Of a stretch of DNA of 62,518 nt, positions 35,065-44,013 are shown one piece after another. Both the position numbers and the translations under genes were made by a program. The stretch is from Dehalococcoidia bacterium UBA5760 (GTDB lineage Bacteria; Chloroflexota; Dehalococcoidia; Dehalococcoidales; UBA5760), in contig DIFA01000011.1 in NCBI GenBank assembly GCA_002418895.1, positions 18,628 through 81,145 of the forward strand, read 5' to 3'. Below the pieces are notes generated by a model that did no database searches, was not told where the DNA came from, and worked only from the letters and a program-made list of their open reading frames with translations. Position 1 is the first letter of the stretch. Each line of letters begins with the position of its first letter.

Positions 35065-36564
35065 TCAGTTATTTGAATCGATCTGTATCAACGTACCGAC
35101 CGGTACTTGCACTGATATCTTGGTGCCTTTACCTAAATACGATTTCACCTGAAAACGACCGCCCAGCAAGTTGGTGCGTTCGTTCATGCCTAAAAGTCCT
35201 AATTTACCCCGGCGTGCCAGGCTGCTGAGCACACCAGGCACATTGAAACCGACGCCGTTATCGATGATACTAAGTGTCATGGAATCGTCAGTGAATTCGA
35301 TATTTATCACCACTTCTGTTGCCTGGGCATGCTTCCTGACATTCCGAAGCGCTTCCTGGGTGATACGGAATAACTGCAGCTCCGCCTCTGGTGACATGCG
35401 TTGCTCTGACGTAAGCAGTTGAATGCTGCACTTCAGGTCACCCGCTCTATTCATCTCTTTAACCAATAATTCTAGAGATGGCAACAGGCCAAACTGATCC
35501 AGAATCCCGGGCCTTAAGTCGTGACTAAACCCGCGAACCTCCTCGAGAATCTTCTTGACATCATTACGTATACGTTTAAGCTGACCGGATACCCCGACCG
35601 GTAAATTCTTATCCTTGCACATTTCGGCACAGTCAGCGCATACCATAGCCAGTTCTTGAACCGTGCTGTCATGCAACTCCCTGGCTATTCGCCTGCGCTC
35701 CTCTTCCTGGGCCCTAATTACTTCAGCAATATAGAACTGCATATTATCTGCCAGGCGCTTTTCTTCAGTGATATCGACCCATGTTGAAACACAGTATTTA
35801 AACCTGCTGTCGTTCTTTACTGCCAGGTAATCGGCTTTTATAACGAATGGCTCATCATCTTTGTTGCGGTAGAATTCCGTCAGTCCCCTTTGCCCGAACA
35901 GCACGGAACTCTCAAACCTGCGGACAATTTCTCGAATTGCCCCCTTGGGCCACCAGGGATATGGCGGCTTCCTTCCCAGAAGCTCCCCGGAAAAGAAACC
36001 GGTCAGCTTTTCCAAAGCAGGGTTAACGTATTTTATTGACATATCGGGATTGATTACCATAACCGGTCCAAGAGAACTGGTTAACAGATTGGAGTAGTAT
36101 TCCGACATCTCTTGCAGCGTCTCCTCGGTACGCCTCTGTACATTGATTTCGACGAAGTATATTAAGGATTGATCGTTCCCACTACGCCAGATCGGGGCAA
36201 ACGTCTCGATGACCCACTCGACACAGCCATTTTTCCCCACCAGTCTATACTCATACATTCGATGGCGCTTTCCCTTGAGTATCTGCCTGGCATGCTCTTG
36301 AACTGATTGTAAATCCTCACCGTAGATAAATCTGGATGGGTTCATGCCTATCAATTCGGACTCGCTGTAGCCCGATACTTCTTGAAACTGAGTATTAGCA
36401 AACTGAATACGCCCATTTTCAACAACATAAATACCAATCGAGGAGGTCTTGCCAAACGTTTTAAGCAACCCTTCCAATAAACGGTCGATCCCATTCGGTG
36501 TTCCGCTTGCCTCACCTACTCGGGATCGTAGTGATACCAGTTCTCTAATGAAACCTATTCTCAT
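35065..36564 (-). CDS. PAS-domain sensor histidine kinase, NarL/LuxR-partner (HisKA_3) type
   Basis: 499 aa without membrane segments, so it senses a cytoplasmic signal. PAS 1 about 35-150 (VVENGRIQFANTQFQEVSGY), PAS 2 about 155-275 (VMVINPDMSIKYVNPALEKL), HisKA_3 dimerisation/phosphoacceptor about 285-355 (EEERRRIARELHDSTVQEL, with the phospho-His), HATPase about 390-495 (DNGVGFN, GLLGMNERTNLLGG). The ligand is unknown. It is 74 bp after the response regulator gene, with which it forms a two-gene unit divergent from a HAAT transporter operon. Confidence 0.93.
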   Translation of the reverse strand: MRIGFIRELVSLRSRVGEASGTPNGIDRLLEGLLKTFGKTSSIGIYVVENGRIQFANTQFQEVSGYSESELIGMNPSRFIYGEDLQSVQEHARQILKGKRHRMYEYRLVGKNGCVEWVIETFAPIWRSGNDQSLIYFVEINVQRRTEETLQEMSEYYSNLLTSSLGPVMVINPDMSIKYVNPALEKLTGFFSGELLGRKPPYPWWPKGAIREIVRRFESSVLFGQRGLTEFYRNKDDEPFVIKADYLAVKNDSRFKYCVSTWVDITEEKRLADNMQFYIAEVIRAQEEERRRIARELHDSTVQELAMVCADCAEMCKDKNLPVGVSGQLKRIRNDVKKILEEVRGFSHDLRPGILDQFGLLPSLELLVKEMNRAGDLKCSIQLLTSEQRMSPEAELQLFRITQEALRNVRKHAQATEVVINIEFTDDSMTLSIIDNGVGFNVPGVLSSLARRGKLGLLGMNERTNLLGGRFQVKSYLGKGTKISVQVPVGTLIQIDSNN

Positions 36565-36638
36565 CGCAGCCGGATTCCCCTACTTTTGCTTACCCGGGTC
36601 ACTATATCTGCTTACCTAAGACTATCGTCTGCCGCTTA

Positions 36639-37313
36639 TCATTCCCTATCCCGGATACAAATGTCGTCGATACCGAACCAACCCTGTTTCAAAGCGTACA
36701 GGATAGCCTCCGTACGTGATTCAACACCCAGCTTACTGAAAATATGGCCGAAGTGACTGGCGACTGTAGCAGTACTAATATCGAGCGTGCAGCCTATCTC
36801 CTTGTTACCCATACCCTTGGCGGCTAGCTTCAGCACATCCATCTCACGAGCACCCAAAGCAATAGTGCTTAAACCGGTACTATCCCTCACATTACACAAA
36901 TCTTTCTGAATCTCATGTGCTACTTCAATATCAAAAACTGTTTTACCAGCCTTAACCATATGAATGGCCTTGATAAGCTCATCCGGAGTACTGTCCTTTA
37001 ACAGGTAGCCATCCACCCCGGCTTTCATACAAGCAAGTACATAGTAACTATACTTGTAGGCACTTACTATGAGCACGGCGATAGAAGGACAGGCTTCTTT
37101 GATTTGCTTGGCGGCTTCGATTCCGTTAACTCTCGGCATAGCAACGTCGATGATGGCTACATCGGGTTTTAGCTCAATAGCAAGTTTGATCGCCTGTTCC
37201 CCATCTTCCGCTTTTGCTACACACTCTATAGCATCTTCGGCATCTAATAGCTTGGCAAGCCCGTCACGGACCATAATATGATCATCGGCTACCAGAACAC
37301 GTATTTTCTCCAT
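36639..37313 (-). CDS. NarL/FixJ-family response regulator
   Basis: 224 aa. The receiver domain (1-120) has the acidic pair D10-D11, phosphoacceptor D56 (VAIIDVAMP) and a Lys in LLKDSTPDELI. A LuxR-type HTH spans about 155-215 (LGAREMDVLKLAAKGMGNKEIG). The ATG at 37313 (MEKIRVLVADDH) fits the family; an in-frame TTG at 37334 is the alternative. Partner of the downstream kinase. It is divergent from livG, and the palindrome at 37492-37532 between them is a candidate target. Confidence 0.94.
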   Translation of the reverse strand: MEKIRVLVADDHIMVRDGLAKLLDAEDAIECVAKAEDGEQAIKLAIELKPDVAIIDVAMPRVNGIEAAKQIKEACPSIAVLIVSAYKYSYYVLACMKAGVDGYLLKDSTPDELIKAIHMVKAGKTVFDIEVAHEIQKDLCNVRDSTGLSTIALGAREMDVLKLAAKGMGNKEIGCTLDISTATVASHFGHIFSKLGVESRTEAILYALKQGWFGIDDICIRDRE

Positions 37314-37491
37314 AATATACCTATATAAGCTCAATATACCGACGTGACGGGTAAAGTATATTTCCTGCCCAAGATTCTGTCAACACGAGAGGCATACCCG
37401 AATGATCATTGTTAACACTACCTGATATCACAACGCCTTTTCCTACTGATTTTCCACATATATTATGAGGTATCTCCATTTGAGTATAAGA

Positions 37492-37532
37492 CTCTGTAGA
37501 ATATGGGGGGAAGGCTTCCATATTCTACAGAG
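37492..37532. promoter_or_regulatory. 15-bp perfect inverted repeat in the divergent control region
   Basis: CTCTGTAGAATATGG (37492-37506) and its exact complement (37518-37532) are separated by 11 nt. It sits just upstream of a TATAAT, covering its -35 position, between the response regulator and livG. This is an operator/activator-site arrangement. It could also form an RNA hairpin. Apart from this and the -10 box I see nothing else in the 365-bp gap. Confidence 0.7.
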
Positions 37533-37538
37533 GAAGTT

Positions 37539-37544
37539 TATAAT
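37539..37544 (+). promoter_or_regulatory. Candidate -10 box of the first HAAT (liv) operon
   Basis: A perfect TATAAT right after the palindrome, about 135 nt before livG. No good -35 exists, as expected for an activator-dependent promoter. Confidence 0.45.
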
Positions 37545-37678
37545 GAGTTCTATAATCGGATTCTGGATTATTAATCGCCGAACTGCTTTGAAGAATACTT
37601 GCCTGTTCAATTAAATACAGCACTAGCCATCCGGGCTCTCCTAACCATACCTGTCTAATCACAGGAGCACAGTCTACT

Positions 37679-38455
37679 ATGAGTGCAGATGAGAATATGC
37701 TGGTTGTTGAAGGACTAACCAAGGATTTTCTGGGTTTACGTGCCCTGAACACACTGAGTCTTTCCGTAAGGAGAGGAGATATTCACAGCCTTATCGGCCC
37801 CAATGGCTCAGGTAAGACAACGCTCTTCAATATTATCACCGGTCTTTTACCGGCTACAGACGGGAGAATTTACTTCGAGTCCAGAGACATTACTAATCTG
37901 CCGGCATACCTGATATCGAGCATGGGTATCAGCCGCACGTTTCAGACAGGCAATATAGTCTCCAACATGACCGTACTGGAGAATACAATGTGTGGCCTGC
38001 ACACACGAACCAGGTTAGACATAAAGAATACTTTCCTGCGACGGCCGTTCACCAGCTCAGCCCAGGAGGATAGAATACGATGGGAAGCCCTGGATATTCT
38101 GGAGATGGTAGGTTTGGGAAACTCAACCGAACGATTGGGAGGAGAATTACTCTGGACAGAACGCCAGCTTTTACAAATTGCCCGCGCTATTGTCTGTAAA
38201 CCACAGCTTCTTTTACTGGATGAGCCAACGGGAGGAATGGGGCTCGAAGAATCAAAAGCCGTAGAGGATATCATCAGGCATGCGAGAAATAATCTGGGAA
38301 TCACAGTCATGATTGTGGGGCATGATGTTCAACTGGTTGCCAGAGTCTCCGACTGGGTTACCTGCATTGATTTTGGCGAACTAATCAGCGAAGGATATCC
38401 CGAACAAATCCAGGAAGACCCCAGAGTATTGGAGGCTTATCTTGGCGAAGACTGA
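37679..38455 (+). CDS. HAAT/branched-chain amino acid-type ABC transporter ATPase, LivG-like (system 1)
   Basis: 258 aa. Walker A GPNGSGKTT, Q-loop FQTGNIVSNMTV, Walker B LLLLDEPTGGMG, H-loop VGHDV. In place of the usual LSGG signature it reads LGGELLWTERQLLQIARA, a degenerate C-loop with GGELLWTERQ. It energises uptake of an amino acid, amide or urea-like solute. ATG at 37679 with CAGGAGC upstream. It overlaps livF by 14 bp. Confidence 0.92.
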   Translation: MSADENMLVVEGLTKDFLGLRALNTLSLSVRRGDIHSLIGPNGSGKTTLFNIITGLLPATDGRIYFESRDITNLPAYLISSMGISRTFQTGNIVSNMTVLENTMCGLHTRTRLDIKNTFLRRPFTSSAQEDRIRWEALDILEMVGLGNSTERLGGELLWTERQLLQIARAIVCKPQLLLLDEPTGGMGLEESKAVEDIIRHARNNLGITVMIVGHDVQLVARVSDWVTCIDFGELISEGYPEQIQEDPRVLEAYLGED

Positions 38456-39158
38456 CATTTTGAGAGTGGAAAACGTGTCAGTGTCGTTTGGAGCAGTGAA
38501 GGCGCTCACCGACGTCAGTCTAAAGGTAGAGGAGGGTGAGATTGTCGCCCTGATTGGGGCGAACGGCGCAGGGAAAACCACCTTGCTGGAAACAGTGGTT
38601 GGCCTCAACCGTGTCGACGGTGGTGCTATCTACTTCATGGGAAAGGACATTACTCACATGTCTACCGACAAGATTGTAGCATCAGGCATAAGTTTCGTGC
38701 CAGAGAGACGCGGAATCCTGTCATTGATGGCGGTATTAGAGAATTTACAACTCGGTAATTATTACGTCAAGTCCGATGTCAATAAGCATATAGAGCGGGC
38801 TTTCAACCGTTTCCCCGTTCTTGACGAACGCAAGAAACAGATAGCAGGTACTTTAAGCGGCGGAGAGCAACGAATACTATCTATCGCTCGCGGAGCGGTG
38901 TCTTCACCAAAAATGATAATACTGGATGAGCCTTCCATGGGGCTTGCGCCAATCATGATATCCAATCTCTTCAAACTTTTAGCGGAAGTAAATAATAAAG
39001 AAGGGTGCACGATTCTAATATCGGAACAGAACGCACGGAAGGCACTGCATTATGCCCATCGGGGCTATGTATTTGCCGCCGGAAGAATCGTGCTTGAAGG
39101 GACATCAAAAGAGCTATCTGGTAATCCGTTGGTACGTAAGACCTACCTCGGAGGATAA
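38442..39158 (+). CDS. HAAT ABC transporter ATPase, LivF-like (system 1)
   Basis: 238 aa. Walker A GANGAGKTT, signature LSGGEQRILSIARG, Walker B MIILDEPSMGLAP and ISEQNARKAL as the H-loop region (Gln/Asn instead of His, as in LivF proteins). The start is TTG at 38442, inside the end of livG. Pairs with the LivG-like ATPase. Confidence 0.93.
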   Translation: MAKTDILRVENVSVSFGAVKALTDVSLKVEEGEIVALIGANGAGKTTLLETVVGLNRVDGGAIYFMGKDITHMSTDKIVASGISFVPERRGILSLMAVLENLQLGNYYVKSDVNKHIERAFNRFPVLDERKKQIAGTLSGGEQRILSIARGAVSSPKMIILDEPSMGLAPIMISNLFKLLAEVNNKEGCTILISEQNARKALHYAHRGYVFAAGRIVLEGTSKELSGNPLVRKTYLGG

Positions 39159-39235
39159 TGATCAATGTAGATGATATTACCAGGGAATGATTCTTGTATC
39201 TGCCAGAATCATTAGAGTGCTCCCTGAGGACAGTT

Positions 39236-40111
39236 ATGAATGTACTTTTGGCCATTTCAATAAACGGCGTAGCAGCAGGGACCATATATGCTTTGCTTGC
39301 CACAGGATTCAATCTACTGTTACTCGTCGTAGGCGTTATCCAATTCGCCTATCCGCACCTGGTAGTAATGTCAATGTACATACTCTGGATGACATTAAAA
39401 GCCACCGGCAATAATCTGGCAATTAGCCTTCCCGCTGCTATTGCGGCATCGGTAGGTCTGAATCTGGCTACCGAACCGATGTTCCGGCCCCTGGTAGAGC
39501 GGAGATACTTAACAGCAAGCTTTGTACTGTCCATAGGTATCATGATTGCAATCACCGATATTATGCAACGCCAGATCAATAATGGTGTACCCATAGGCTT
39601 CCCGGCACCCCTGACAAGCAGAGATGCCATCCTGCGCACCGGTTTAGCCACAATGACGGTAGGCCAGATTCTTACCATTGCCATTGGTATAGCCGCCGTA
39701 ATCGGTCTGTGGCATCTGCTGTACCGCACACAGTTGGGTAGATCATTCAGAGCCATGACACAGAGTCACTTCACAGCACGACTGTTGGGTATCCCGGTCA
39801 ACAAGATGAGTCTAGGTATTTATTCCATTGCCGGTCTACTGGGGGGTATACTGGCAATTCTTCTAGCTATGACCCAGGGAGCCGCTTCAGCGCCTTTAGC
39901 CACTAACCTAGCGATAAAAATGCTGGCCGTAGCGATTTTCGCCGGGTTGGGTAATTTGAGGGGGGGCCTTATCTGCGGGATGGTATTGGGGTTAGTTGAA
40001 AGCTACTCGTTGAATTTTCTGCCGGGAGACTGGACGAATACCATCGCCCTCGGCATGGTGGTGGGGGCAGTAATGTTCAAGCCTGAAGGAGTATTCAGCC
40101 CAAGAGCATAA
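39236..40111 (+). CDS. HAAT ABC transporter permease, LivH-like (system 1)
   Basis: 291 aa with eight or so hydrophobic segments (MNVLLAISINGVAAGTIYAL, FNLLLLVVGVIQFAYPHLVV and further). GIPVNKMSLGIYSIAGLLGG is the cytoplasmic loop that contacts the ATPase. The ATG at 39236 follows GAGGA; the open frame 14 codons further upstream adds a polar stretch not found in LivH. Inner-membrane subunit. Confidence 0.92.
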   Translation: MNVLLAISINGVAAGTIYALLATGFNLLLLVVGVIQFAYPHLVVMSMYILWMTLKATGNNLAISLPAAIAASVGLNLATEPMFRPLVERRYLTASFVLSIGIMIAITDIMQRQINNGVPIGFPAPLTSRDAILRTGLATMTVGQILTIAIGIAAVIGLWHLLYRTQLGRSFRAMTQSHFTARLLGIPVNKMSLGIYSIAGLLGGILAILLAMTQGAASAPLATNLAIKMLAVAIFAGLGNLRGGLICGMVLGLVESYSLNFLPGDWTNTIALGMVVGAVMFKPEGVFSPRA

Positions 40112-40147
40112 GCCCGACTTACCTGGCCGTGAGGAGGTAGTAACAAT

Positions 40148-41044
40148 TTGTCATTGACACTAACATCTTTTCTCCAGTTCGTAACCATTTTTCTACTTTT
40201 AAGCTGGGCACTTTATCTGGTCTACCGGGTCGGACAAATATATAACGGCCCGGTTTTCACCATGCTTATCGGTGCCTATTTTAGCGCCTACGTAGTACGG
40301 GATCTGAACTGGCCATTCGGTCTGGCTCTTTTGACATCAATGCTTATAGGGGCAGTTGCCAGCTTCATTCCCGCATTAAGACTGGCCCGGGCGTCAGCCT
40401 TTGCCACTGCCATAGCTACCATAGCCCTTGTGTTCATAGGGCAAGCCGTTATCAGGAATCTGGAATTTCTGGGCGGATCGTTTGGATTCTTCCATATCCC
40501 GATTGTCGATTACTTGCTTCCTACCTCCTACATCGCCGTATTTGTAATAGGCTTTCTAATCTACAGACTGGACCATTCCAGAACCGGAAGAGCTATGGAG
40601 ATGACCTTCGCAGATCCGGACCTGGCAGCCGCAATGGGGATAGATATCTTTAAGTCAAGAGTCTGGCTACAGACAATAGCCGGAACGCTGGGGGCTTTAG
40701 CGGGAGTCTTCTATGCTTTCCACATACATACGATATTCGTCACCAATTTTGGTCTGGATATGTTACTTGCGTCCTTCTGCTTCCTATTCGTCGGAGGCTA
40801 TACCACCATGTGGGGTCCGGTATTTTCCACGCCAGTCCTGTGGTCCATAAGTATATTCCTGCCCGCAGAAATAGCAACATGGAAGGGAGCGATTTACGGT
40901 ATCCTGCTGATAGCGGTGCTGATTATCCATCCCAATGGGATAATCGACAAGCGGCTGATAAGGATAATCAGGGGTAAATGTCAATCGATCTTTAGCAGGA
41001 GGGCAAACTACCAGATAGAAGAGGCTCGGAACGAGGTAAAGTAA
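40148..41044 (+). CDS. HAAT ABC transporter permease, LivM-like (system 1)
   Basis: 298 aa, strongly hydrophobic with multiple membrane helices (FVTIFLLLSWALYLVYRVGQ at the start). The loop AMGIDIFKSRVWLQTIAGTLGALAG-type segment is the LivM ATPase-contact region. The start is TTG at 40148 behind GAGGAGGTAG. The tail after about residue 275 is polar and cytoplasmic. It partners LivH. Confidence 0.9.
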   Translation: MSLTLTSFLQFVTIFLLLSWALYLVYRVGQIYNGPVFTMLIGAYFSAYVVRDLNWPFGLALLTSMLIGAVASFIPALRLARASAFATAIATIALVFIGQAVIRNLEFLGGSFGFFHIPIVDYLLPTSYIAVFVIGFLIYRLDHSRTGRAMEMTFADPDLAAAMGIDIFKSRVWLQTIAGTLGALAGVFYAFHIHTIFVTNFGLDMLLASFCFLFVGGYTTMWGPVFSTPVLWSISIFLPAEIATWKGAIYGILLIAVLIIHPNGIIDKRLIRIIRGKCQSIFSRRANYQIEEARNEVK

Positions 41045-41114
41045 CAGAGCAAGCAGCTTTCAACGAATAAGATGAACGAGGGAATAGAAAGATAATCCGT
41101 AAAAGGAGCAATTA

Positions 41115-42344
41115 ATGAAGACCAGGGAATTGACTCTTTACGGCTTGATAGGTCTGGTGGCTGTTACCACCCTGGCAGTCAACGGGTGTATCAGCCATAC
41201 GGTACCACAAAGCCAGATGCATGAGACTACCGAATGGGTAATCCCCTGCATGTTCTGCAAAACGGGCGGATTTGCCAGCTTCGGTAAAGCAGGCGAATGG
41301 GCAATGAAGGAGGCGATAAAGGATATCAACGCTGCCGGTGGGATTGACGGCAAACCGCTGAGGGTTGAATTCTATAACTCGGCCAGCGATCCGGCCCAGG
41401 CACTAACGCAGGTAGCAAGGATGATCGATACGAATCCTGTCATGGTGATGATGCTTGATGGCGAACCGCAAACCAGAGCTGCCCTGCCGCTGTGCGTACA
41501 GGAAAAGGTATACGCACTCTCTCCCTGTGGCAGCGGACAGGCCAGCCTGGAGTACATGCCATGGAACACCTACTTTATGAATAACGACCAAAACGGATGC
41601 AGTCTTCACGATATTATCTGGATTCAGAGAGAACCGGACATAAAGAGAGTGGTCCCCATCTGCGACAGCACGGTACATTTCTACCATATGTGTAGCAGGT
41701 ATCGAGGCCAATGCCTCGAAGAAATAGGGGTCGAGGTTTTGGATGAAGTAACATTCGAACAGTTTTCCACGGTAGATTTTGACTCAGTGGCGGTAGCTGC
41801 TCTTGCCCAGAACCCCGATGGCTTCATCTTTACATCTATCGGAGACCCGACGGCTAAAACGATAAAAGAGCTGTACCGACGCGGGGTTACCGAGGGTAGA
41901 AGAATATCCATTCATGCCTGGGCAGACTACCCGGAACTCTTTTCCATAGGCTCCGGATATCTGGAAGACGTCTACCTGGAAAGTTTCCTTAACATAAACC
42001 ATACCGGTGAGAAATGGCAATCGATCAAGACAAGATATCTGGAATCGGTAGATAATCCGAACTGGCTGGGTATGTGGACCGGCTATGATATGATTCTGTT
42101 TGCCAAGCAGGCTATAGAGGGTTCCGGGATAACCGGCGACCCGGCAAAGCTGGCACAAGAAAGGATTATGATCAGGGACTGGTGCTACAATCAAAAAGGC
42201 GTGGAGTTTCTGATGGGGGAATTCGACATCGTAGATGGCTTTCGGATGCACCCGCTTTATCTTAACCAGATAGATGAGAACAACAACAGAATCCTAATAG
42301 AAACCATCTATGCTACAGAAACTCATCCGGAGGGCTGGCAGTAA
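41115..42344 (+). CDS. HAAT ABC transporter substrate-binding lipoprotein, LivK-like (system 1)
   Basis: 409 aa. A lipoprotein signal peptide ends at C25 (TTLAVNGC). The type I periplasmic-binding fold is visible (GEWAMKEAIKDINAAGGIDG, LRVEFYNSASDPAQALTQVARMI). The mature protein is unusually rich in Cys (about ten, including CMFC, LC, PC, GC, IC, MC, QC and WC sites), suggesting disulfides or metal in an exported protein. It is the last gene of a five-gene operon, ending 4 bp from the convergent M20 peptidase. Substrate unknown. Confidence 0.9.
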   Translation: MKTRELTLYGLIGLVAVTTLAVNGCISHTVPQSQMHETTEWVIPCMFCKTGGFASFGKAGEWAMKEAIKDINAAGGIDGKPLRVEFYNSASDPAQALTQVARMIDTNPVMVMMLDGEPQTRAALPLCVQEKVYALSPCGSGQASLEYMPWNTYFMNNDQNGCSLHDIIWIQREPDIKRVVPICDSTVHFYHMCSRYRGQCLEEIGVEVLDEVTFEQFSTVDFDSVAVAALAQNPDGFIFTSIGDPTAKTIKELYRRGVTEGRRISIHAWADYPELFSIGSGYLEDVYLESFLNINHTGEKWQSIKTRYLESVDNPNWLGMWTGYDMILFAKQAIEGSGITGDPAKLAQERIMIRDWCYNQKGVEFLMGEFDIVDGFRMHPLYLNQIDENNNRILIETIYATETHPEGWQ

Positions 42345-42348
42345 CCGG

Positions 42349-43650
42349 CTAAATCCCGCACCACTCCATGATGGACAGGGCATAGATTTTGGCAGCATCG
42401 ATAAGCTCAGCAATCTCGACATGCTCATCAGGAGCATGGGCAACAAACAGACTGCCCGGCCCGATGGTAATTGCCGGTATCCCCGCCCGGTTCAAAAAGG
42501 CGGCATCATCGACCGCGGCAAAGCCGTAGTATTTAACCGGCTCACCAATCACAGCCTCGTAGGCCGCCGCAACAGAATTACAGATCGGGGCATCAGCCGG
42601 AACATCATAGGGCGGCCACCACAACAGCCACTCCACCTTGGGCGGGTGCTCTCTCAACCAGGGGTCGGTTTGGGCAAATAGAGCGATCTGCTCCTCCACT
42701 TCTTGCTTAACCTGCTCCGGAGAGTCCTGCGGAGCATGCCATATCGCGTATTCAATCCTGCTTTTGTCAGAGACGACGAAGGCGCCACTGGGCCCGCCGG
42801 TGATAACCCCGGGATGGAGGGTAAAATGACCGGGACGGGTAAACATGGGGTGGCTCTTGGTCTGTCCCCATCTCTCCTCCAGCTGCCTGAGCCCCTGATA
42901 GATGATCACCGCCTTATCAATAGAGCTGACGCCAACCTTTGCCCCCTGGCCGCCGGGTCGGATTAATTCATCGCGCATTGAGGCGTGAACCGCCTTGCCT
43001 TCAATGGTAACAACCATATAGAATACGCCGGGCGAGGCTGGAATAAGGCCCAGCCGGTAAGGAGGCCCGGAGGGCTCTACCACGATTGCGGCATCGGCTT
43101 TGTAGCCGCGCTCAATAGTCGCCCCGGTTCCTGCCGCGGTATTCATCATTTCCTCACCGACTACATACTCCAGAATCACATCACCTTTCGGCTTAAACCC
43201 GGCATTAAGCAGAGCCTTTAGCGCAATGAAAGCGCAAGCGTCTCCCCCCTTCATATCGCAGCTACCGCGGCCCCAAATCTTCCCCTCGGCAACCTTGCCG
43301 CTCCAGGGCTTGCCCATAGTCCATTTTTCCCCTGCCCCGGGAGGAACAACATCGGTGTGCCCGTTGAAAATCAGGGATTTTCCACCCCCGGTACCCCGGC
43401 ATACCCCCACCAGATTAGACCGGCCCTTTTCTTTTTCCCAGATATCGGTTTTGAGACCAATGTCGTCCAGAAGTGGCTTTAGGAACCGGGCCACCTCCGT
43501 TTCGCCGCCCAGAACATCCTCGTATACTTCTCCCGGATAGGTAGGATTGACACTGGGAATTTTAACTATATCGGAGACTAACTGGATAAGCTCATCTTTC
43601 AGATTGTCGACTTCCCGAGTAATGCTACTCGAAATCCTGGAATCTATCAT
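42349..43650 (-). CDS. M20 family metallopeptidase (ArgE/DapE/CPG2-like)
   Basis: 433 aa. Zinc ligands and catalytic residues are seen in FNGHTDVVP (His, Asp), GRGSCDMKGG (bridging Asp), VVGEEMMN (catalytic Glu-Glu), and a final His in VAHAPDEHVE. An inserted dimerisation domain lies at about 200-310. It removes an acyl or amino-acid group from a small amide or peptide; exact substrate unknown. ATG at 43650 behind GGAGGTAGG. It is the final gene of the amidase/second HAAT transcript, 107 bp after the 73-aa gene. Confidence 0.92.
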   Translation of the reverse strand: MIDSRISSSITREVDNLKDELIQLVSDIVKIPSVNPTYPGEVYEDVLGGETEVARFLKPLLDDIGLKTDIWEKEKGRSNLVGVCRGTGGGKSLIFNGHTDVVPPGAGEKWTMGKPWSGKVAEGKIWGRGSCDMKGGDACAFIALKALLNAGFKPKGDVILEYVVGEEMMNTAAGTGATIERGYKADAAIVVEPSGPPYRLGLIPASPGVFYMVVTIEGKAVHASMRDELIRPGGQGAKVGVSSIDKAVIIYQGLRQLEERWGQTKSHPMFTRPGHFTLHPGVITGGPSGAFVVSDKSRIEYAIWHAPQDSPEQVKQEVEEQIALFAQTDPWLREHPPKVEWLLWWPPYDVPADAPICNSVAAAYEAVIGEPVKYYGFAAVDDAAFLNRAGIPAITIGPGSLFVAHAPDEHVEIAELIDAAKIYALSIMEWCGI

Positions 43651-43757
43651 GGAACCTACCTCCTAATTTTATTAGGAACAGCCAAATTAGCCATAATCAA
43701 TCAAGGTGAGGCAAAGGTGTCTATACGACTTATGCAAGGATTTGGAAGTATTTCGAT

Positions 43758-43979
43758 TCACAAACTGGCGCCCAGAGCATTAAACAGGCTGGCGGCAGTA
43801 TCGAATTTCTCTATCTTGATGGGTTCGATCAGCTGCCGCATCGTCTTAACTTCATTCCAGTCAACCTTGACTTCCCTGGATCCTACAGCATCGATCAGTC
43901 GCACTTTTGAAATGGGATAATCGATATCAGCCAGCGCTCTGGTTATGAAGTGAGTAGCAATCATATATTCCTTTACCAT
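43758..43979 (-). CDS. Small conserved-looking protein between amidase and peptidase
   Basis: 73 aa from the ATG at 43979 (GAGG 9 nt upstream). A longer open frame to 44108 would overlap the amidase gene and is not needed. The pattern ITRALADIDYPISKVRLIDA at residues about 10-30 recalls DUF2795-type small proteins (a xxYPxxKxxLi motif), and the tail EKFDTAASLFNAL is amphipathic. No enzyme signature, signal peptide or membrane helix. Its position suggests an accessory or regulator of the amidase. Family assignment is a weak impression. Confidence 0.65.
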   Translation of the reverse strand: MVKEYMIATHFITRALADIDYPISKVRLIDAVGSREVKVDWNEVKTMRQLIEPIKIEKFDTAASLFNALGASL

Positions 43980-44013
43980 TTTCAACAACCTCAAACGAAA
44001 TTTTAAAATCTGT

